64,000 bases of DNA from Neomoorella carbonis. GTDB lineage: Bacteria; Bacillota; DSM-521; Neomoorellales; Neomoorellaceae. Below the pieces are notes generated by a model. That model worked only from the letters and a program-made list of their open reading frames with translations. It ran no database searches and was not told the DNA's origin. Of the stretch, positions 59,359 through 64,000 are shown one piece after another. The position numbers and the translations under genes were made by a program. The stretch lies in NCBI RefSeq assembly GCF_045278715.1, contig NZ_CP136420.1, forward strand, positions 1,922,001 through 1,986,000, written 5' to 3'. The stretch's first letter is position 1. Every line of letters begins with the position of its first letter.

Positions 59359-60063
59359 TTAGCTCCTGACTTCTACCCTGGCAAAAAAAGGCTGTAATTT
59401 CACAGCAATATTTTTTAAAGTTGTCTCCGGGTAAGGAAGGAGTTCCTGCAATCCGGGGTTCAGCAGGGTTCCGGCGGGCCGGAATTGTTGCAAAACATAA
59501 TGCCGGGCACCTGCAAGCATTTCGCCTATGGCCAGGAAATCATCCTCCATTAAAAGCCCGAGAACTGCCGTGGTGCGAAATTCATAAGGCACCCGGCTAT
59601 TCTTAATAATGGCAATGCTTTCCTTTATAGCCTTTAAATCCACCCTGGTCCCCGTCAAACGGTCGTATTTCTCCGGCGGCGCCTTAACGTCCATGGCCAC
59701 ATAGTCCAAAAGACCTTCTTCCAGCAACCTACCCAAAATCCCCGGTCGCGAGCCGTTGGTATCCAGCTTGACCTTGAAACCCTGAGATTTCAAGGAGCCG
59801 ATAAATTCCTTCAGGCCCGGCGCCAGGGTCGGTTCCCCGCCAGTTATGCAGACGGCCTGAATCCAGGGGCGGCGCCGAATCAACAGGTTTAAAACCTCCG
59901 CCGGGCTGATTTCCGGCAAAACCGAAGGGCGCAGCACCAGGTCGGCGTTGTGGCACCAGGGGCAGCGGAAATTACACCCGCCCAAAAAGACGGTAGTGCA
60001 AACCTCGCCGGGGAAGTCCACCAGACTCGTTAACTGGACACCTCTAATGACGATAGGGATCAC
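59359..60063 (-). CDS. nrdG: Anaerobic ribonucleotide reductase activating enzyme
   Basis: 234 residues. Radical SAM motif CNFRCPWCHN at residue 30 and GGEPTLAPG. It makes the glycyl radical on NrdD using AdoMet. Follows nrdD by 18 bases. Longer than E. coli NrdG, like the pyruvate-formate-lyase-activase-type NrdG of other anaerobes. Confidence 0.9.
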   Translation of the reverse strand: MIPIVIRGVQLTSLVDFPGEVCTTVFLGGCNFRCPWCHNADLVLRPSVLPEISPAEVLNLLIRRRPWIQAVCITGGEPTLAPGLKEFIGSLKSQGFKVKLDTNGSRPGILGRLLEEGLLDYVAMDVKAPPEKYDRLTGTRVDLKAIKESIAIIKNSRVPYEFRTTAVLGLLMEDDFLAIGEMLAGARHYVLQQFRPAGTLLNPGLQELLPYPETTLKNIAVKLQPFFARVEVRS

Positions 60064-60081
60064 TTCCTTAAAACAGGCAAC

Positions 60082-63000
60082 CTAAACTGCCGCCTGGCGT
60101 GTTTGTTCGTCGCCGCAGGAGACAGGACGGAAGCCCCGCCGCTCCCGAAACTCCTCCTGCTTCCCCCTGTTCCAGTTCTTTACCGGCCGGTAATAGCCGA
60201 CGATCCGGCTCCAGACCTCCGTCTCCCGGCCGCATTCCGGGCAGGTCCACTGTTCGCCGGATAGATAGCCGTGCTCGGGGCAGATGCTGAAGGTAGGCGT
60301 AATAGTGAAATAGGGCAGGCGGAAATTATGCATCACCGTCTGCAGAAAACGCCGGCAGGTTGCTGTATCAGTCACCCTTTCCCCCAAGTAGGCGTGAAAG
60401 ACCGTACCTCCGGTATATTTTAGCTGCAGCTCGTCCTGGTGCTCCAGGGCGGTAAACACGTCGTCGGTGTAGCCGACCGGCAGATGGGTGGAATTGGTAT
60501 AATACGGCTCCTCTGTTCCGGAAGTGAAGATGTCGGGATAATTGCGTTTGTCCAGCCGCGCCAGACGGTAGGACGTCCCCTCCGCCGGCGTGGCCTCCAG
60601 GTTAAAGAGCTGGCCGGTTTCTTCCTGGTAAGCGGTCAAAACCGAGCGCATGAAATCCAGGATCTCCAGGGCCAAAGCTCTCCCCTCGCGGGTCTCGATA
60701 CCTTTCTTCATGAAGTTCAAGAGGGCCTCGTGCATGCCCACAATGCCGATGGTGTTAAAATGGTTCTCCCAGTATCTGCCGAAGCGTTCTTTAACCTGCC
60801 GTAAATAGAATCGAGAATAAGGATAAAGCCCCTGCTCAGTAAATTTTTCCAGGATATTGCGTTTAAGAAGCAAGCTCTCTTTGGCCAGGTCCATCTTCAC
60901 TTTGAGGCCGGTGAAAAATTCTTCCTTCGTTTTAGAAAGATAACCCAGTCGGGGCAAATTTATGGTGACTACACCTATCGACCCGGTCAGGGGGTTGGCC
61001 CCGAAGAGGCCGCCGCCGCGTTTCTTGAGTTCCCGGTTGTCCAGACGCAGACGACAGCAGTTGTGCGTAATATTGCCCTGCGAGTGAACAAAATAGTGAT
61101 TCTTGCTCAATTCTATATCATAAAAAACCTGATCATAATCAAGCTGTTCTAGGGTTGAAACGGCTACTTCTACTACTGCAAAATCTGCATTACGAAGCCA
61201 TTCTATCTTTTCGGTGGTAATACCCCATCTATCTATTGTAGAAAATCCTACAGTTTTACAACCGTAACATTGATAAAGAATGGAACCGTCTTCAGAGCGT
61301 ATATATTTCTGTTCAACTAGGAATTCAGGTATATTATTGTGCAGCTTGTCGCGGATTACTCTGTCACCCTTTGCACCGCGCCCTAAAACGTGTTGTATTC
61401 GAATCACCTGAGAGTTTTGTTTTACTATATAGGTCGTACTAATCCCTACTAATTGTAGAAGTAAATTTAGTTCTTCGGCCAGCCGTTGGTCATTAATATG
61501 AATCTCCTTTCCAACGGTATAGCCATCGCCTTCAAAGAATCCTTCAATAAAAGATAAGATTATTTCTGGAGATACAGACCAAATCCATTCAGGAAGACTG
61601 CCATATTTATGAACCTGATACTTTTCTTCTAATGTACGAGTAAAATCGCTGCTGTATATATATCCTCTTAGAGAGTTCTCATAGCGAGGGTCATGAATAA
61701 ACTTCATATCATAATTTAAAAGCCGACGAACAACAGTCTTAGTCTTTTCAATTAGGGCTTGTTGTTTTTCATTAAAATTAATCTGGATTCCTCTATGCCG
61801 TTTTTTCCAATTTTCCCGTGAGTCATATAAATAATTACCATCAGCCACAAATAATCCTATAAACCAAGCCAATTCTTTGGAGACAAATTCTGTCTCTTGA
61901 TTTAGAACTTTTGAGCCATCACGCATCACTAAAAGAAAATCGCCGGCAGATATATCACAGGCTTTTTTTGTTGTAATACCATCTTTTGTATAAACGGCAA
62001 CTAAATGGTTCGGAGAGACTCTCATGGTTTTACCGTCTTTGGTTGTAATATGAACAACAGCTCGATCAGTAACTTTAAGCAATCTTTTAATTTTAACCCA
62101 CTCTAATTTACCTGACCTAGGGTTTAGGGAAAGAGCCTCGACATGGTTATCTACCTCAAACCACTCATGGTCAAGCTGCTGTCCTTTGTATAGTTCAAAG
62201 AGTTCTCCGATAGTTAACTTCCGGATAATCCCATTTTCTTTAACCAAAATATCCTCTTCCGGGAAAAGACACATGCTGCGGACATCCTCGGGCTTTAAAT
62301 CGGAGTTGATAAAGTTGGCAAAGTAGGGGATGCCGTATTTGGCCGTCATGGCCATGATCCTGTCTGCCACCGGGCTTTCCCAGGGAAAATCAGGCGTGAT
62401 GTTGTACGTGGGTATGGGGAAGGTAAAAATGCGGCCCCGGGCGTCCCCCTCCATCATCACCTCGCAAAAGGCCGTATTCAGCCAGTCCATCTCTTGCTGA
62501 AAGTCGCCGTAGCATTCCTCGCGTCGCTCGCCGCCGATAATCACCGGCTCGTTAGCTAAAATCTGCGGTACGACCACATCCATGGTCAGGTTGACAAAGG
62601 GTGTCTGGAAGCCCACCCTAGTGGGCACATTGAGATTAAAGATAAACTCCTGCAGGGCCTGCTTGACTTCCCGGTAGTCCAGGCCGTCGTAACGGATAAA
62701 AGGAGCGAGGTAAGTATCGAAACTGGAAAAGGCCTGGGCACCAGCTGCTTCTCCCTGCAAGGTATAAAAGAAATTGGCTATCTGCCCCAGGGCCGTCCGG
62801 AAATGCCGGGGCGGCGCGCTTTCCACCTTCTGCCCCACGCCGGCAAAGCCGCTTTCCAGTAAATCGGCCAGGTCCCAGCCACAGCAATAGGGCGCCAGCA
62901 ACCCCAGGTCGTGGATATGAATATCGCCCCTTTCATGGGCCTCGCGGATGGCCGGCGGATAGACCTTTTCCAGCCAGTACCGGGAACTGACGGCGGCAAT

Positions 63001-63411
63001 GATATGGTTATTTAACCCCTGGAGGGAATAATTCATGTTGCTATTTTCATTAATGCGCCAGTCCTGGCCGTCCAGGTAGCCCTGGACCATTTCCTGCACG
63101 TTGACCATCAGGCGGCGAAAGTCCCGCCATTCCGCGTGCTGCTGCCGGTAAAGGATGTAGGCCTTGGCCGTCCGGGCATGGCCGTTCTCAATCAATACCT
63201 TTTCCACCAGGTCTTGCACGTCTTCGACGGTAGGCAGCCTGTCGGCAAATTTTTCCGCTAAAAGGGCCGTTACCTGGTTGGCCAGCTGGCTGGCCAGGCG
63301 GCGGTCCTGGCCCCCGACAGCCAGGGCCGCTTTGTAAATGGCATTGATAATCCTTTCCTCGTCAAAATCCACTACCCGGCCGTCGCGCTTGATGATCTTC
63401 CTGGGTATCAT
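60082..63411 (-). CDS. nrdD: Class III (anaerobic) ribonucleoside-triphosphate reductase with intein
   Basis: 1109 residues as translated, about 705 after splicing. ATP-cone at 1-90 (KRDGRVVDFDEERIINAI), catalytic barrel with ERGDIHIHDLG and FANFINSDLKPEDVRSM, then after the intein CCRLRLDNREL and GGGLFGANPLTGSIGVV. C-terminal zinc cysteines (ICPEHG, CPECG) and the glycyl radical site SRIVGYYRPV with Gly1072. It reduces NTPs to dNTPs without oxygen. Preceded by a cobalamin riboswitch and terminator. Confidence 0.95.
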   Translation of the reverse strand: MIPRKIIKRDGRVVDFDEERIINAIYKAALAVGGQDRRLASQLANQVTALLAEKFADRLPTVEDVQDLVEKVLIENGHARTAKAYILYRQQHAEWRDFRRLMVNVQEMVQGYLDGQDWRINENSNMNYSLQGLNNHIIAAVSSRYWLEKVYPPAIREAHERGDIHIHDLGLLAPYCCGWDLADLLESGFAGVGQKVESAPPRHFRTALGQIANFFYTLQGEAAGAQAFSSFDTYLAPFIRYDGLDYREVKQALQEFIFNLNVPTRVGFQTPFVNLTMDVVVPQILANEPVIIGGERREECYGDFQQEMDWLNTAFCEVMMEGDARGRIFTFPIPTYNITPDFPWESPVADRIMAMTAKYGIPYFANFINSDLKPEDVRSMCLFPEEDILVKENGIIRKLTIGELFELYKGQQLDHEWFEVDNHVEALSLNPRSGKLEWVKIKRLLKVTDRAVVHITTKDGKTMRVSPNHLVAVYTKDGITTKKACDISAGDFLLVMRDGSKVLNQETEFVSKELAWFIGLFVADGNYLYDSRENWKKRHRGIQINFNEKQQALIEKTKTVVRRLLNYDMKFIHDPRYENSLRGYIYSSDFTRTLEEKYQVHKYGSLPEWIWSVSPEIILSFIEGFFEGDGYTVGKEIHINDQRLAEELNLLLQLVGISTTYIVKQNSQVIRIQHVLGRGAKGDRVIRDKLHNNIPEFLVEQKYIRSEDGSILYQCYGCKTVGFSTIDRWGITTEKIEWLRNADFAVVEVAVSTLEQLDYDQVFYDIELSKNHYFVHSQGNITHNCCRLRLDNRELKKRGGGLFGANPLTGSIGVVTINLPRLGYLSKTKEEFFTGLKVKMDLAKESLLLKRNILEKFTEQGLYPYSRFYLRQVKERFGRYWENHFNTIGIVGMHEALLNFMKKGIETREGRALALEILDFMRSVLTAYQEETGQLFNLEATPAEGTSYRLARLDKRNYPDIFTSGTEEPYYTNSTHLPVGYTDDVFTALEHQDELQLKYTGGTVFHAYLGERVTDTATCRRFLQTVMHNFRLPYFTITPTFSICPEHGYLSGEQWTCPECGRETEVWSRIVGYYRPVKNWNRGKQEEFRERRGFRPVSCGDEQTRQAAV
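61060..62271 (-). mobile_element. Intein with LAGLIDADG homing endonuclease inside nrdD
   Basis: 404 residues, Cys381 to Asn784 of the precursor. Starts with Cys after RSM, ends ITHN before Cys785, the standard splice-site residues. Block B-like VSPNHL (His469), two LAGLIDADG helices at 514-525 (LAWFIGLFVADG) and 618-630 (ILSFIEGFFEGDG), block F/G NHYFVHSQGNITHN. It splits the conserved run RSM/CCRLRLD. The DNA is visibly richer in A and T than the flanking exteins, a sign of recent transfer. Both endonuclease motifs look intact. Confidence 0.93.
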
Positions 63412-63444
63412 GATAAAATTTAAATCTCCTTTCGCCTGCCTGAA

Positions 63445-63479
63445 ATAAAAACCCCAACCACGCCTGCGTAGCTGGGGTT
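63445..63479 (-). terminator. Riboswitch terminator upstream of nrdD
   Basis: Minus strand AACCCCA ... TGGGGTT followed by TTTATTT, between the cobalamin aptamer and the nrdD start. Confidence 0.88.
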
Positions 63480-63532
63480 AATCTCTCCTTTTACCTCACC
63501 TTCACCATGGCCGTGGTTTAACGGTGAAATCC

Positions 63533-63680
63533 CACGGGCAGGTCTCCTGGCTCGGGTTCAACGCTCTCCCACGCCTTCCCGGGTTTAAACCCAGTGGCCT
63601 GTTGTGGGGTCACTCTCCCTCACAGTGGCGGCACCGCGCCGGACTTGCACCGGCTTCCCTGGCACCCGTGAGCATCGTTT
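63533..63680 (-). promoter_or_regulatory. Cobalamin riboswitch of nrdDG
   Basis: Minus strand AAGCCGGTGCAAGTCCGGC, GCCACTGTGAGGGAGAGTG, GGCCACTGGG and the B12 box AGCCAGGAGACCTGCC (63538-63553) in canonical order, closed by CACGGG/CCCGTG. Adenosylcobalamin should stop transcription at the terminator, so the B12-independent enzyme is made when B12 is short. Confidence 0.95.
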
Positions 63681-63789
63681 TCTGGTAATGTTCGACAAAG
63701 AAGAGGCAAATTCCTGCCGCTATATAACCTTCTCATCCCCCGGGTAAGCACTGTTTTTATTCACCAGGGGCTATTTTTCCTTGCTGGAA

Positions 63790-64000
63790 TTACTTTGTTT
63801 CCTGTTTTCTATGGGGGCATGTATTACAAAGGGAGGGATCGTCAAAGGAGATCTGGCAGTAAGTCCCTTCCTCCTTCCAGCATGGCTTGGCGCACCCTAT
63901 GCGTTCAGTCTTCCGGGAGCAGGCCGGGCAGTCCTCGTATAACCAGCAGGGATAGAAGGCCAGGTAGTGTTTGATGGAGTTTAAATTGAAGCCTTTATCA
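63790..64000 (-). CDS. Cys-rich hypothetical protein, C-terminal part
   Basis: The last about 70 residues of a gene that begins beyond the right edge, ending at TAA 63790. It reads DKGFNLNSIKHYLAFYPCWL and goes on with CPACSRK, IGCAKPCWKE, YCQ and LCNTCPHRK. About nine cysteines in 65 residues, several in CxxC pairs, suggest metal binding. No family recognised. Lies upstream of the nrdD riboswitch on the same strand. Confidence 0.6.
   Translation of the reverse strand, partial: DKGFNLNSIKHYLAFYPCWLYEDCPACSRKTERIGCAKPCWKEEGTYCQISFDDPSLCNTCPHRKQETK

Noticed and set aside
45841..63620. Near-identical segments around 45850-45900 and 63560-63610, which look like a dispersed repeat
   Set aside because: They are the conserved core of two independent cobalamin riboswitches, not a mobile repeat or CRISPR.

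Overview
The window reads as a chromosome segment of a thermophilic, anaerobic, acetogen-like Firmicute, most likely Moorella or a close relative. This rests on GC-rich genes with strong GGAGG-type ribosome binding sites and frequent GTG/TTG starts, a corrinoid methyltransferase fusion, a class III (anaerobic) ribonucleotide reductase, a large molybdate/molybdopterin operon and two cobalamin riboswitches. The species is an inference, since no rRNA is present. Most genes lie on the minus strand. No transposase, prophage or CRISPR array was seen.

Region by region. 1-8.1 kb: the 5' part of a TrkA-type gene, an unknown HTH protein, an M24 peptidase, a tRNA-Val/Asp/Phe operon with its own promoter and terminator, a radical SAM protein, polyamine genes (speB, speE) and phosphate genes (a Na/Pi cotransporter and phoU). 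8.1-13.7 kb: modA-modB-modC-mobA-moeA-mobB behind a Moco riboswitch, terminator and promoter. 13.7-22.6 kb: a LysR regulator, ldh, a triple-XRE regulator with a palindromic operator, a DUF2680 secreted protein, a thioredoxin/CcdA pair, a glycosyltransferase, ferredoxin, DUF3243, nitroreductase and a secreted amidase. 22.6-30.6 kb: housekeeping genes (tRNA-Leu, NAPRTase-like, lytic transglycosylase, coaE, mutM, polA) and an ECF sigma/anti-sigma pair, then a second tRNA-Leu. 31-36.8 kb: an EamA transporter, a polysaccharide deacetylase, the cobalt/nickel transporter cbiM-cbiQ-cbiO and a DUF134 regulator.

36.9-46 kb is the most striking part. A cobalamin riboswitch with a terminator leads an operon of three extracytoplasmic proteins built from alpha6/alpha6-toroid repeats and DUF4430 domains, the two modules of mammalian intrinsic factor and transcobalamin. 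One of them carries three SLH domains for S-layer anchoring. A complete ECF transporter (T, fused A-A', S) follows. I read it as a surface-tethered, intrinsic-factor-like vitamin B12 capture and import system.

46-54.4 kb: a MinD/ferredoxin ATPase pair in which one member has lost its P-loop, a metal-chelate ABC transporter with FmdE, and a decaying zone holding feoA, a feoA pseudogene, a fur remnant, an intact vapBC, a wrecked second toxin-antitoxin locus and a truncated methyltransferase. 54.4-59.2 kb: an operon for an ABC binding protein and permease (no ATPase), an MtaA/UroD-corrinoid fusion and a double-cubane-type dehydratase-like protein. 59.3-63.7 kb: nrdD-nrdG behind a second cobalamin riboswitch, with an AT-rich LAGLIDADG intein inside nrdD. 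The window ends in a Cys-rich partial gene.

Cobalt and B12 recur across the window: cobalt uptake, B12 capture and import, a corrinoid enzyme, and B12-controlled switching of ribonucleotide reductase.
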